A model generated the notes under the pieces. The model saw only the letters and a program-made list of their open reading frames with translations. It was not told where the DNA came from and did no database searches. From assembly GCF_900112315.1 (NCBI RefSeq), contig NZ_FOLL01000004.1, positions 1 through 64,000 of the forward strand: a stretch of DNA of 64,000 bases, in the 5' to 3' direction. A program made the translations under genes and the position numbers. Positions 35,662 through 45,074 of this stretch are shown here, one piece after another (the stretch's first letter is position 1; every line of letters begins with the position of its first letter). This DNA comes from Parapedobacter composti. GTDB lineage: Bacteria > Bacteroidota > Bacteroidia > Sphingobacteriales > Sphingobacteriaceae.

Positions 35662-38260
35662 GCAACAGCACTATCTTTGCCTCAGCATCGGCTTTCTTGT
35701 TCCGTTCATTGGTCACGATCTCTGGCTTGGCATGCTGCACGAAGCGCTCATTGGCCAGCTTGGCATTCACGGATTTCAGGAATCCCTGCAAATACTCGAT
35801 TTCTTTGGTGATGCGTTCTTTCTCGGCTTCTACATCAATGTTCTCCGCAATGCTTACGTAGAACTCGTCCTTGCCCACGAGGAAACTGGTTGCCCCGGTC
35901 TGTTTTTCACGGACGAAACTGATGGCCGATACGTTGGCCATTTTCTGGATGCTGTCTGTGTAACGGCTGTAATCGATATCCGACGAGGCGTTAATGGCCA
36001 GGGGCAGCTGCACCTTCGGTGATAGTTGCTTGGCGTTGCGCACATTCCGGATTTCAGACACCACCTGCTGGAATACGCAGAATTCGCGGAGCGTACGCTC
36101 GTCGGCCGGCCCTGCGGCAGGGTATTCCGCCACGATACAGCAGTCGCGCTCATCCCGCTGACCGAACAGTTCATCGTGCCAGAGCTCTTCACTGATAAAC
36201 GGCATGAAGGGATGAATCAGCTTCAATACCGACTCAAAGAAACCTTTGGTGGCGTCAAACGCTTCTTGGGCGATGGGCTGTTGGTAAGCTGGTTTCACCA
36301 GCTCCAGGTACCACGAGCAGAAATCGTCCCAAACCAGCTTATAGGTGGTCATGAGTGCGTCAGATATACGGTAGCTTGCGAAATGCCCATCTATCTCAGC
36401 CAGGGCCTGGTTAAAGCGGTTGCTGAACCAATATGCCGCTTCGCGCTGCGCATCGGATATAGGCAGGTCAGCCACTTGCCATCCCTTTACCAGGCGGAAT
36501 GCATTCCAGATCTTATTGGCAAAGTTGCGGCCCTGTTCACAATAGGCCACGTCAAACATCAGGTCATTGCCGGCAGGAGAGGAGAGCAGCATGCCCACGC
36601 GCACACCGTCGGTGCCGTACTGTTCCATCAATTCGATGGGGTCGGGCGAATTGCCGAGTTGCTTTGACATTTTGCGGCCCTGCTTGTCGCGCACGATACC
36701 GGTGAGGTAAACGTTTTTGAATGGCGGTGTTGCCCGGTACTCATGCCCGAAGATGATCATGCGGGCCACCCAGAAAAAGAGAATTTCGGGAGCGGTTACC
36801 AAATCGTTGGTCGGGTAATAGTAGCGGATGTCCGCATTGTCTGGATGGCGGACGCCGTCGAATACCGACATGGGCCATAAGCCTGAGGAGAACCAGGTGT
36901 CCAGCACATCGTCCTCCTGGCGGATGCCCTCGGCCGATTTGCCCTCCGCTTCAAACAGCGCCCGGGCTTCATCCTCCGTTTTGGCTACCACCCATTCGTT
37001 GCGGGCATTGTACCATGCCGGAATGCGCTGGCCCCACCATAGCTGGCGGCTGATGGTCCAGTCTTTGATGTTTTCCATCCAATGGCGGTAGGTGCTTATA
37101 AATTTATCGGGGATGAGTCTTACCTCGCCGTTAAGTATATAGTCCACCGCCGGCTTGGCGAGCTCACTCATGCGGCAGAACCACTGCATGGATAGGCGCG
37201 GTTCGATGGCCGCGTCCGTACGTTCTGAAAATCCGACCTGGGATTTGTAGGGCTCTGTCTTTTCGAGTTGTCCGGCTTCATCGAGCAGCTTGGCCACGGC
37301 CTTACGGGCTTTGAACCGGTCTTCGCCCACCAGTATTTGTGCTTTTTCGTTCAGCGTTCCGTCCTCGTTAAGGATATCTATCACCTCAAGGTTATGCTTC
37401 AGGCCCAGTTCATAGTCATTCAGGTCGTGCGCGGGGGTTACTTTGAGGCATCCCGTGCCGAACTCCATGTCGACATACGCATCTTCGATGATCGGAATTT
37501 CGCGGTTGATGAGCGGCACGATTGCCGATTTTCCTTTCAGGTGAGCATACCTGGGGTCGTTGGGATTGATGCACACCGCCGTATCGGCCATGATGGTTTC
37601 CGGCCGGGTGGTTGCAATGGTCAGGTACGTGTCTTCTTCGGTATCTTTCACCTTGTAGCGCACGTAGTAGAGTGTCTGGTTCACCTCGCGGCGGATCACT
37701 TCCTCATCCGATACCGCCGTCCTTCCCTGCGGATCCCAGTTGACCATCCGTACACCCCGGTAGATGTATCCTTTCCGGTACAGCCGGATAAACGTGTCAA
37801 TCACCGCATCCGAAAGATCCGGTTCCATCGTGAAGCGCGTCCGTTCCCAGTCACACGAAGCCCCCAGTTTCTCCAATTGCTTCAATATGATGCCGCCGTA
37901 TTTTTCCTTCCATTCCCACGCGTAGTTAAGAAATTGTTCACGTGTCAGGTCCTTTTTACTGATACCCTTATCCTTAAGCATCGCTACCACTTTAGCTTCC
38001 GTGGCAATGGAGGCATGGTCCGTGCCGGGTACCCAACAGGCGTTTTTACCCTGCATGCGGGCGCGGCGGATGAGCACATCCTGGATAGTATTGTTGAGCA
38101 TGTGCCCCATGTGCAGCACCCCGGTTACGTTGGGAGGGGGCATCACAATGGTATACGGTTCGCGTTCATCAGGTACAGAGCGGAAAAAGCCCTGTTTTTG
38201 CCAATAGGTATACCACTTGTCTTCAGCTTCCCGTGGGTTGTATGTCTTTGTGATGCTCAT
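35639..38260 (-). CDS. valS: Valyl-tRNA synthetase
   Basis: The 873-residue class I enzyme charges tRNA-Val. It has HMGH at residues 50-53 in PNVTGVLHMGHML, the KMSKQ motif at residues 530-534, an editing domain between them (TTRPETIMADTAVCIN), an anticodon-binding domain, and a C-terminal coiled-coil arm (VEAEKERITKEIEYLQGFLK). Gln as last residue of KMSKQ is frequent in Bacteroidota. The ATG at 38260 (MSITKTYNPRE) is preferred to the longer frame from 38308, because two promoter boxes lie upstream at 38287-38304. Confidence 0.97.
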   Translation of the reverse strand: MSITKTYNPREAEDKWYTYWQKQGFFRSVPDEREPYTIVMPPPNVTGVLHMGHMLNNTIQDVLIRRARMQGKNACWVPGTDHASIATEAKVVAMLKDKGISKKDLTREQFLNYAWEWKEKYGGIILKQLEKLGASCDWERTRFTMEPDLSDAVIDTFIRLYRKGYIYRGVRMVNWDPQGRTAVSDEEVIRREVNQTLYYVRYKVKDTEEDTYLTIATTRPETIMADTAVCINPNDPRYAHLKGKSAIVPLINREIPIIEDAYVDMEFGTGCLKVTPAHDLNDYELGLKHNLEVIDILNEDGTLNEKAQILVGEDRFKARKAVAKLLDEAGQLEKTEPYKSQVGFSERTDAAIEPRLSMQWFCRMSELAKPAVDYILNGEVRLIPDKFISTYRHWMENIKDWTISRQLWWGQRIPAWYNARNEWVVAKTEDEARALFEAEGKSAEGIRQEDDVLDTWFSSGLWPMSVFDGVRHPDNADIRYYYPTNDLVTAPEILFFWVARMIIFGHEYRATPPFKNVYLTGIVRDKQGRKMSKQLGNSPDPIELMEQYGTDGVRVGMLLSSPAGNDLMFDVAYCEQGRNFANKIWNAFRLVKGWQVADLPISDAQREAAYWFSNRFNQALAEIDGHFASYRISDALMTTYKLVWDDFCSWYLELVKPAYQQPIAQEAFDATKGFFESVLKLIHPFMPFISEELWHDELFGQRDERDCCIVAEYPAAGPADERTLREFCVFQQVVSEIRNVRNAKQLSPKVQLPLAINASSDIDYSRYTDSIQKMANVSAISFVREKQTGATSFLVGKDEFYVSIAENIDVEAEKERITKEIEYLQGFLKSVNAKLANERFVQHAKPEIVTNERNKKADAEAKIVLLQKNLASL

Positions 38261-38286
38261 GGAGTTGTTCGCATTTTTAAGGGACG

Positions 38287-38304
38287 CAAACTTAGCCAAA
38301 CTTA
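38287..38304 (-). promoter_or_regulatory. Two tandem -7 boxes upstream of valS
   Basis: On the - strand TAAGTTTG occurs at 38304-38297 and 38294-38287, both matching TAnnTTTG, ten bases apart. Two start points are possible. Confidence 0.5.
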
Positions 38305-38364
38305 GCAATTAAAGCAAAAATAGACCGCATTATCCTTAACTTCGCCGGCACAAACCTCAGGTAT

Positions 38365-39225
38365 ATGGTATACGTATTACTCAGCGTGGTCTGTAGTGTT
38401 ACCGTCTCTGTCATTCTCAAGCTGGCCAGGCGGTACCATGTGGATACCCGGCAGATTATCGCCTGGAATTATCCGGTTACCGTTTTGGGGAGCTGGGCCG
38501 TGCTGCGGCCCGATTTCAGTGACGTTGTTATCACGGAGGCCCCGGTGGGCATTTACCTGTTGCTGGCCGTACTGCTTCCGGGTATTTTCGTGCTGCTCAG
38601 CGCATCCATCCGCCACACCGGCATTGTCCGTACGGAAGTTGCGCAGCGGCTTTCGCTGTTTATTTCGTTGCTGGCTGCGTTTTGGCTGTTCCGTGAAGCC
38701 CCCCATACCGGCAAGCTCATCGGTGTCGCGGTAGGGTTCGCGGGCATTTTATGCAGCATCGGCTGGCACCGGGGGAGTAACCAATACGGTCTCAACCACC
38801 GGGTGTGGCTTTATCCGCTATCCGTTTTTTTCGGTTATGGTTTGGTCGATATTCTGTTAAAGATCATTGCTCAGCATACGGGCACGCCGTATACCGTTTC
38901 GTTGTTTATCATCTTCTGCCTGGCGATGCTGGTCGCCTTTGGCTACCTGGTTGTTATTTTACAAGGCAAGGGACGGTTTTCCATGCATGCTGTATACTGG
39001 GGGTTGGTGCTGGGAGCATTTAATCTCGGCAATTTTCTGTTTTACATGAAGGCCCACCGGGCGTTGCCCGAAAATCCGTCCACCGTATTCACGGGCATGA
39101 ACGTGGGAGTCATTACCCTCGGTGCCCTTGTCGGCTTGGTTTTTTTCCAGGAAAAATTATCACGGATCAATAAAATAGGGGTAATCTTGGCCGTTGTATC
39201 CGTATTGATTATCGCCTATTCGTGA
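38365..39225 (+). CDS. DMT-family (EamA) membrane transporter
   Basis: The 286-residue protein has about ten hydrophobic helices in two halves, as in drug/metabolite transporters. The first half contains ILKLARRYHVDTRQIIAWNY and the second GMNVGVITLGALVGLVFFQE, the usual EamA ends with a Glu-Lys turn before the last helix. The substrate is unknown. It is divergent from valS and convergent with the MORN gene. Confidence 0.85.
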   Translation: MVYVLLSVVCSVTVSVILKLARRYHVDTRQIIAWNYPVTVLGSWAVLRPDFSDVVITEAPVGIYLLLAVLLPGIFVLLSASIRHTGIVRTEVAQRLSLFISLLAAFWLFREAPHTGKLIGVAVGFAGILCSIGWHRGSNQYGLNHRVWLYPLSVFFGYGLVDILLKIIAQHTGTPYTVSLFIIFCLAMLVAFGYLVVILQGKGRFSMHAVYWGLVLGAFNLGNFLFYMKAHRALPENPSTVFTGMNVGVITLGALVGLVFFQEKLSRINKIGVILAVVSVLIIAYS

Positions 39226-39254
39226 ATGACCAGCGAAGCATTTTTGGACTTCGG

Positions 39255-40151
39255 CTATTTCTTTAGCGGCTTGTCATCTTCCCATAAACCATCGTAGCTG
39301 ATATTGCCATCCGGATCGTAAAGTATCCCTCGGCCATTGCGTTTATTGTTTTTCCAGGTGCCCTCATACCGTTCGCCGCTCGGCCAGGTATATATGCCGG
39401 TTCCTTCCCGCTTATCCCTGTTGAACTCACCTTCATACCGTTCACCGTCCGACCAGGTGTATGTTCCCTGGCCGTGCCGTTGATTGTCTGCCCATTCTCC
39501 TTTATAAACGCCGCCGGAATGTTCCCATATGCCGGTGCCGAATCCGTGCGCCTTGTTGTTTTTGGTTTCGCCCAGATAGTGGATGGTGGCCCCGTCGGGG
39601 TTATTGACAACCAGCACCTGCATTTGAGCTTTCCGCTCCAAAGCCCGGTTGCGGTCGCGTATCTGCCGGCCGAGCTCGGTTATCCGGCGGTTTAGGCTGT
39701 CGGTCAATTTTGCGGATGCACGGTGCAAGCTGTCATGCTGCCGGCGCAGCAGGTTCAGTGAATCAATAACAGGCTGGCTTACCGTTCGAAAGCCGGTATC
39801 CAGTTCCAGGTTGTGTTGACGCTGAGCGATCCGGTGCGTTGCGTAATCGATACGGCTTTCCAACATATTCGTGGCGGCCGGCTGCGCGGTTTGGAGCAAC
39901 TGCCGGTAAATCTCGAGCGCTTGCTGGTAATGGCCGGCAAAGAGTAGCCCATCGGCGTTGGAAAGGCCGGCAATGCTGTCACACGGGCCCTCGCGGGGCG
40001 GGGATTGCGCCGCCACGGCGCGGAGCCGTTCATTATCTGCGGCCAACCGTTGCCTGTTTTGATAAACGAGCACCAATGCCAGTATCAGGCCCCCGATAAT
40101 GGCGGCGAGTATGATTAACGCAGTAGTCGGTTTTGTCTGTTTTCCATTCAT
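39255..40151 (-). CDS. Membrane-anchored MORN-repeat protein
   Basis: The 298-residue protein has one N-terminal membrane helix (LIILAAIIGGLILALVLVYQ), a coiled coil around residues 125-175, and four MORN repeats at the end (GVYKGEWADNQRHGQGTYTW, GERYEGEFNRDKREGTGIYT, GERYEGTWKNNKRNGRGILY and a shorter copy). MORN repeats form a flat beta sheet for binding lipids or proteins. It starts a group of three envelope genes on the - strand (39255-43067) whose joint role is unknown. Confidence 0.85.
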   Translation of the reverse strand: MNGKQTKPTTALIILAAIIGGLILALVLVYQNRQRLAADNERLRAVAAQSPPREGPCDSIAGLSNADGLLFAGHYQQALEIYRQLLQTAQPAATNMLESRIDYATHRIAQRQHNLELDTGFRTVSQPVIDSLNLLRRQHDSLHRASAKLTDSLNRRITELGRQIRDRNRALERKAQMQVLVVNNPDGATIHYLGETKNNKAHGFGTGIWEHSGGVYKGEWADNQRHGQGTYTWSDGERYEGEFNRDKREGTGIYTWPSGERYEGTWKNNKRNGRGILYDPDGNISYDGLWEDDKPLKK

Positions 40152-40198
40152 CGCAAAATTACTTTAGTAAGCATGTTCACGTCGCTAATGCGGGGGTG

Positions 40199-41026
40199 TC
40201 AGTCTTCCAAGCGTGCGCCGGGAAACCGCGCTTCCTTTTTCCGAAAATCCAACGATATGTAAACATTCGTCCGCAATATCCACCGGGACGTGTACACGTA
40301 GCCAGCATCCAATGTCTGGCCGGTGGTATACATCATGCCTACCGTATATTTCAGGCGCGGGTTTTGGATGTAACCGATGGATGGATTGATGCGTAGGTCT
40401 TCCATTGGGCTATCAACCACCGGTTTACCGCTTTGCATGATAATTTCCACATCAGGCGTAACGAAAAATGTTCCCGGAATTAGCCGACGGTTGTTAATGG
40501 GTATATTCATGTAAAATTTATACCGCCAACGGTTTCGGAATATCCAATCGGCCCCTACGGCGTTGGAACGGCTCCACCGGTGCTCGATACGTACCCGGTG
40601 GTAGGCCATGTTGCCGCCAAAAGGCATGGCAAAGAGGTATTCGTGCCAGATGCGGGGCTCCAGCACAACATCTTCAAACTCCGGATTTCCCGGTTGAGGT
40701 GTAAAGTTGAGGCGCAAGACCGGTCCCAATGAAATGCTCAGCCGGTCGTTTACCAGGTAATTCAGGGCGTGGCGGTTGTATATCTGGCCCATCCTCCCCA
40801 CATAGTCGGTGTCTCCATCACCTACGCGCCGGTAGTGGAACTGCGCATCCCAGAACAGCCGTTCGCTTAGCCGGAACCGCCCGTAGAAGCCGTTCCACAA
40901 GGCAGTGCTGGTTGGCTGGGTAATGGCCTGATTGGGCCGGCTGTCTTGGGCGTAACCGGTCGCGTTCAGGGCAAGTATAAAAATCAGTAAGCATAACGCT
41001 ATAGCATTCAGCTTGTTGGTCTCCAT
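40199..41026 (-). CDS. DUF2490 outer-membrane beta-barrel protein
   Basis: Starting at 41026 the product has 275 residues with a signal peptide (LCLLIFILALNATGYAQ). The mature part has amphipathic strands with conserved blocks of DUF2490: LWNGFYGRFRLSERLFWDAQ, YRRVGDGDTDYVGRMGQIYN and RIEHRWSR. The family is found in Bacteroidota and is believed to be an outer-membrane barrel without known function. The start lies two bases from the stop of the 680-aa protein gene, so they are cotranscribed. Confidence 0.8.
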   Translation of the reverse strand: METNKLNAIALCLLIFILALNATGYAQDSRPNQAITQPTSTALWNGFYGRFRLSERLFWDAQFHYRRVGDGDTDYVGRMGQIYNRHALNYLVNDRLSISLGPVLRLNFTPQPGNPEFEDVVLEPRIWHEYLFAMPFGGNMAYHRVRIEHRWSRSNAVGADWIFRNRWRYKFYMNIPINNRRLIPGTFFVTPDVEIIMQSGKPVVDSPMEDLRINPSIGYIQNPRLKYTVGMMYTTGQTLDAGYVYTSRWILRTNVYISLDFRKKEARFPGARLED

Positions 41027-41027
41027 C

Positions 41028-43067
41028 TCAATTCTTTGTTTGCAGTTCGGTAGCGGGCATGCCTTCCGGACGGAGGCCCAGCAGTTCAAGACATTTATGC
41101 ACATCGTTCCGGGATTTTCGCAGGTGGTTTTCCAGCGTCTTGGTATCTTCCTGCCGCAGCTCGGCCATCCTGTTCAGCAGCTGTTCCAGTGGGTTGAGCC
41201 TGGCGGATAACCCATCGCAGGACAGCTGCCGCCGTGCGTTTGCCCACACGTACGGCAAGACCGTTTCCTCGAAGGCCCGGTAGAGCCGTTCTTTTACCAG
41301 CTCGTCCATATAGGTGAAGGTGTAGGGGTTCCAAATGGAACGTGTATATTGCTGATCCAACTGTTCTAACCTGCTGTTATAGTCGACCAGTGCATGGTAC
41401 AAACCGAGATATTCCGAGTAGCAGTGTTGTAAGGAATCTACTGCGAGTAGGCGCTGGTAGATGTCAAGTGCGGCGTATTCCTTGAACGATGTGTCGATAA
41501 ACCGTTGTACGGAATCACGCATTTCCCTATGAAGCTGATTATAATCCCCGCGTTGCGTTGCATTGTTAAACCGCTGGATGACCGAATCCCGCAGGCTAAC
41601 GAGTTTACGTTCCTTTTCCTTAAGGTCGCTTTGCGCCTGGTAATCGTCAAGTGTGCCCTCCATCCGGCTGATGATCGCTGACACATCGTCGAATACCGAC
41701 GTGAGGTGCTCGTTGAGCGTGCCAGCATTGAATGCGGTCGGCGCCGGAGGGAATCGATGACGGCTCGATAGTTTTTCGTTCTGAAACGCATACCGCACGG
41801 TATCCGGATAATGGATGTCCACTGCATTGTGAGCAAGGATAGCATCATGATCCACGTATTCAGACGCTTCATCAGCCAGAAAGCGGATGACCGGCGCAAT
41901 TTGGTTCAGCCGGTCGCGGTAGATGCTCAGCACCTCATAATAACGGCTCAGGTCCTCATTAGTGAAACGCCCCATCTCGGTATTGGGATTATCAAAAAAG
42001 TCGTCGATAAGGCTCTGCACTTCGGTAAGCAGCCGTTCATTGCTTTGATTCAAATATGTTTCCGCTTCCGAAAAGGAAAACTTGCTCACTTTCACCCGGA
42101 TCGGTGGCACAGGGTCGCTGCCACCCGCGCCATGCCACACGTTGCTATCGCGGTAGCCCGCCGGCCGTATGAACACGCGTTCCAGGAATTCGTTTGCCCT
42201 GGAAATGTATTGTTGCGAGCTGTCAATATCAATCACACCGCTGATGGCCGTGGTGTCCATCACCACGTTGGTATAGCCCAGCGCGCGGAAGTAAGCCCTG
42301 GTTGCCGGGAAACGGGTGAGCAGCCCCCGGCCGCTCCTCGCCAGCGTATCAAATCCAATATGCCGGATTTCCAGCAGGTGATCATCCAATTTATAATAGT
42401 GTTTGCTGAAAAAGCCGTGATCATAGTGCCGTAATTCCTGGATTGAACGGCCACTGCCGGTGCGATGGGTGAATAGCCAGTCTCCGTTGGGAAATCCCTC
42501 TTCATCAAACTGCCCCTCCACGCGCATGTTGCGGGTGAAACCGATCAAACGGCCGGTAATATGTCCGTCGTGGTAGTGTACTTTCGAATAAAACGAGGTA
42601 TCCACCGGACGGGATTCGGCAATACGCCGGATAACCAGTTCGTAATCTCCATGCGCCCGGCCGTTATGGAAGTTGGCGTTGATCAGCCATTCCGTGCCGG
42701 AAGCGTCATAGACGATTTGGCCGCCGGTAGTTTGAGCTTCCCCCGCAACGGCATATCGGCGGAATGCGTATTTCCAAGGGCCGTGTTTCAGGGCGTTCCG
42801 GAAATTGCCGTCGAGCACAAGCCCATGGATCGAGTCTGTTTCCCGGTAATGTTCCACAAAATGGCGGAAGATAAACCGCCCATCTTTAATCGTGTCGCCC
42901 TGCTGTAACCGGTATTCGAAATCGGCTACACCTACCAGCGAATCGCGGAGAACGTATCGGCCCTGATAGCGCGAAAGCTGCTGGGCATGCAGGGATAGTA
43001 TGTTAGCTAATAGGAAAAAGAAAGTCAAGTGGAGGCGGTATGGCCAGCCTGGATGGCTTGTAAACAT
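41028..43067 (-). CDS. Large exported protein with MORN-variant start and helical body
   Basis: From the ATG at 43067 the product has 679 residues, with a signal peptide ending near LSLHAQQ. Residues up to about 200 contain YwqK-like MORN-variant repeats (DGRFIFRHFVEHYRETDSIH, NGRAHGDYELVIRR, EGQFDEEGFPNGDWLFTHRT). The remaining part is helical and charged, with several coiled-coil stretches. No enzyme motif is visible. It is the first gene of the group with the DUF2490 protein. Confidence 0.65.
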   Translation of the reverse strand: MFTSHPGWPYRLHLTFFFLLANILSLHAQQLSRYQGRYVLRDSLVGVADFEYRLQQGDTIKDGRFIFRHFVEHYRETDSIHGLVLDGNFRNALKHGPWKYAFRRYAVAGEAQTTGGQIVYDASGTEWLINANFHNGRAHGDYELVIRRIAESRPVDTSFYSKVHYHDGHITGRLIGFTRNMRVEGQFDEEGFPNGDWLFTHRTGSGRSIQELRHYDHGFFSKHYYKLDDHLLEIRHIGFDTLARSGRGLLTRFPATRAYFRALGYTNVVMDTTAISGVIDIDSSQQYISRANEFLERVFIRPAGYRDSNVWHGAGGSDPVPPIRVKVSKFSFSEAETYLNQSNERLLTEVQSLIDDFFDNPNTEMGRFTNEDLSRYYEVLSIYRDRLNQIAPVIRFLADEASEYVDHDAILAHNAVDIHYPDTVRYAFQNEKLSSRHRFPPAPTAFNAGTLNEHLTSVFDDVSAIISRMEGTLDDYQAQSDLKEKERKLVSLRDSVIQRFNNATQRGDYNQLHREMRDSVQRFIDTSFKEYAALDIYQRLLAVDSLQHCYSEYLGLYHALVDYNSRLEQLDQQYTRSIWNPYTFTYMDELVKERLYRAFEETVLPYVWANARRQLSCDGLSARLNPLEQLLNRMAELRQEDTKTLENHLRKSRNDVHKCLELLGLRPEGMPATELQTKN

Positions 43068-43394
43068 GTGACGGTATGCGTGACGGATATGACGGATATA
43101 CATAAGTAAAACGCCCGGCCGGCATTCGATGATGCCAAACCGGTATTTTCGTAACTAAGGTTGCTGCTTAAGCAAGAAGAAAACCACAAAACCGGTGATT
43201 TCGCCCCAGAAACCGAAACAAAATAATGCCGCAGTGAATGATTTTTGGGAAAAAAAATAATTCATTAGCAGCTAAGCGGTTAAACATCGTCTTGAACTCC
43301 GGTCAAATTTATTGTTTCCAAATCATTCCCCATTTTGTGGAGCTTGGTCAACACCGGAAAAGCGATAAAATATCGCCAATCCATAAATTTCGGA
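43068..43394. other. Non-coding stretch
   Basis: No gene is seen between the exported protein and the yigZ gene. A short tandem repeat, TGACGGATA, occurs twice near 43080-43098. Confidence 0.5.
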
Positions 43395-43402
43395 TAACTT
43401 TG
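43395..43402 (+). promoter_or_regulatory. -7 promoter box directly before yigZ
   Basis: TAACTTTG matches TAnnTTTG and ends five bases before the GTG start, so the message may be leaderless or nearly so. Confidence 0.5.
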
Positions 43403-43407
43403 GTCCC

Positions 43408-44025
43408 GTGAATCTGTTTGACGATACATACAAGACCATCGATACGCCCGCAGAAGGCCTGTTTAAAGACAAGGGCAGCAAGTTCATTGCCTATGCCTAT
43501 CCGTTGAAGGACGAAGGGGGCGTCAAGGAGCAGGTTGCTTCGTTGAAATCCCTGCACCCCAAAGCCCGGCATCATTGCTGGGCATACAGGCTTACGCCGG
43601 ACCGTTCTGTCTTCCGTATCAATGATGACGGCGAACCGGCCGGCACGGCAGGGCGCCCTATCCTGAATGTACTGCTGTCATACGATGTAACCAACATCCT
43701 CGTGGTGGTCGTCCGCTACTTCGGCGGTACGCTATTGGGGGTTCCGGGGCTTATCAATGCATATAAGACCGCCGCACAGGAGGCTTTGGAGGCAGCCACT
43801 ATCGTCACGGCCACGGTAGGCGATGTATACCGGCTGACCATCGATTACGAGCGGCTGAACGATGTCATGCGTATTGTAAAGGAAGAAGGACTAACCGTGG
43901 TCAAGCAGGATTTTGACAATCGCTGCCTGTTGGAATTGGAAATCCGGCAGCAGTCAGTGCAACGGGTGTTGGGCAAGTTAGCCAATGTGCAGGGACTAAC
44001 ACACCGTTACTTATATACTCGTTAA
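43408..44025 (+). CDS. YigZ/IMPACT family protein
   Basis: The 205-residue protein begins with a GTG codon. It has the UPF0029 N-terminal domain with HHCWAYRLTP, DDGEPAGTAGRPIL and VVVVRYFGGTLLGVPGLINA, then a small C-terminal domain. The family is conserved from bacteria to eukaryotic IMPACT and is linked to translation control, although the bacterial reaction is not known. Length fits the family. Confidence 0.92.
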   Translation: MNLFDDTYKTIDTPAEGLFKDKGSKFIAYAYPLKDEGGVKEQVASLKSLHPKARHHCWAYRLTPDRSVFRINDDGEPAGTAGRPILNVLLSYDVTNILVVVVRYFGGTLLGVPGLINAYKTAAQEALEAATIVTATVGDVYRLTIDYERLNDVMRIVKEEGLTVVKQDFDNRCLLELEIRQQSVQRVLGKLANVQGLTHRYLYTR

Positions 44026-44096
44026 TTGCCGCGCTACGTAAAGCGATGCGGTGCATATCCAGAAACCTTATATTTGTATAGCAATTAAACACAGCT

Positions 44097-44651
44097 ATGG
44101 AATCATTATCAGCACCCTGGCCCTGGTACGTGGGCGGCAGCCTGGTGGCCGCCATTATGCTTATCCTTGTACTGCTGGGCCGGTATTTCGGATTTTCGTC
44201 TAATTTCCGGACGTTATGTGCTGCCTTGGGAGCAGGCAGGCACTGCAGTTTCTTTGACTACGACTGGAAAGCCCAGCGATGGAACCTATGGTTCCTCGTC
44301 GGTGCAGTTATCGGTGGATTCTTGTCGGCAAATTACCTGTCAGACCACCATGTCCCCGATATCTCGGCAACAACCGTCAGCCAATTGCACCGGATGGGAT
44401 TCGCCAGCGCGGGCGACGCTTATTATCCCATCGAGCTATTTGATGTATGGACGGTCAGGAATATTGCCATTATGGCTGTTGGTGGACTGCTCATCGGGTT
44501 TGGCACCCGTTATGCCGGGGGATGTACTTCCGGCCACGCGATTTCTGGGTTAAGCGATCTGCAGTGGCCTTCGCTGGTAGCCGTTGCTGGATTTTTCATT
44601 GGCGGACTGTTAATGGTTCACTTATTGTTCCCCCTTATCTTCAAGTCATGA
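44097..44651 (+). CDS. YeeE/YedE sulfur transporter, first half protein
   Basis: The 184-residue membrane protein has the family motif GFGTRYAGGCTSGHAISGL with a central Cys. YeeE/YedE proteins take in thiosulfate or other sulfur species through cysteines along a pore. In Bacteroidota and some other bacteria the protein is split into two short genes (PmpA/PmpB-like), and the second half follows with an ATGA overlap. A TATATTTG box at 44069-44076 may be the promoter. Confidence 0.85.
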   Translation: MESLSAPWPWYVGGSLVAAIMLILVLLGRYFGFSSNFRTLCAALGAGRHCSFFDYDWKAQRWNLWFLVGAVIGGFLSANYLSDHHVPDISATTVSQLHRMGFASAGDAYYPIELFDVWTVRNIAIMAVGGLLIGFGTRYAGGCTSGHAISGLSDLQWPSLVAVAGFFIGGLLMVHLLFPLIFKS

Positions 44652-45061
44652 GATACACACTTTTTATCCTGTTAGGCATCGTATTCGGCATCGTGATGTA
44701 TAAAGCCGAGGCTGCCTCTTGGTTCCGCATCTATGAGATGTTCAGTTTTCAATCGTTTCACATGTATGGGTTTATCGGCACGGCATTGGTTATCGGGATA
44801 GTTGGCCTTCAAATCATCAAACGGAGGCAGGTCAGGGATATCGATGGCAGGGCTATTACCTTGCCTCCGAAGCAAAAGTCCCTGTCCCGTTACCTCATTG
44901 GCGGCATAGCATTCGGGATGGGGTGGGCGCTGGTAGGTGCATGTCCGGGGCCTATTTTTGTATTGCTCGGATCAGGATTGTATGCAATGCTCATCGTTAT
45001 TGCATTTGCGATTTTAGGCACTTACGTATATGGAATTATCCGCAGCAAACTACCGCATTAG
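44648..45061 (+). CDS. YeeE/YedE sulfur transporter, second half protein
   Basis: The 137-residue membrane protein starts at an ATG overlapping the upstream stop by four bases. It contains GGIAFGMGWALVGACPGPIF, the second Cys motif of the YeeE/YedE family. Together with the protein before it, it would form one sulfur transporter. The pair is coupled and complete, not a frameshift product. Confidence 0.85.
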   Translation: MRYTLFILLGIVFGIVMYKAEAASWFRIYEMFSFQSFHMYGFIGTALVIGIVGLQIIKRRQVRDIDGRAITLPPKQKSLSRYLIGGIAFGMGWALVGACPGPIFVLLGSGLYAMLIVIAFAILGTYVYGIIRSKLPH

Positions 45062-45074
45062 CCCTCAGCTGGCG

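Noticed and set aside
37268-38305. 345-codon open frame opposite valS
   Set aside because: It is antisense to a clear valS gene and its translation has no signs of a real protein; codon bias of valS explains it.
44097-45061. Frameshifted single YeeE/YedE gene
   Set aside because: The two frames meet in a clean ATGA overlap and each has its own Cys motif; two-gene forms of this transporter are known.
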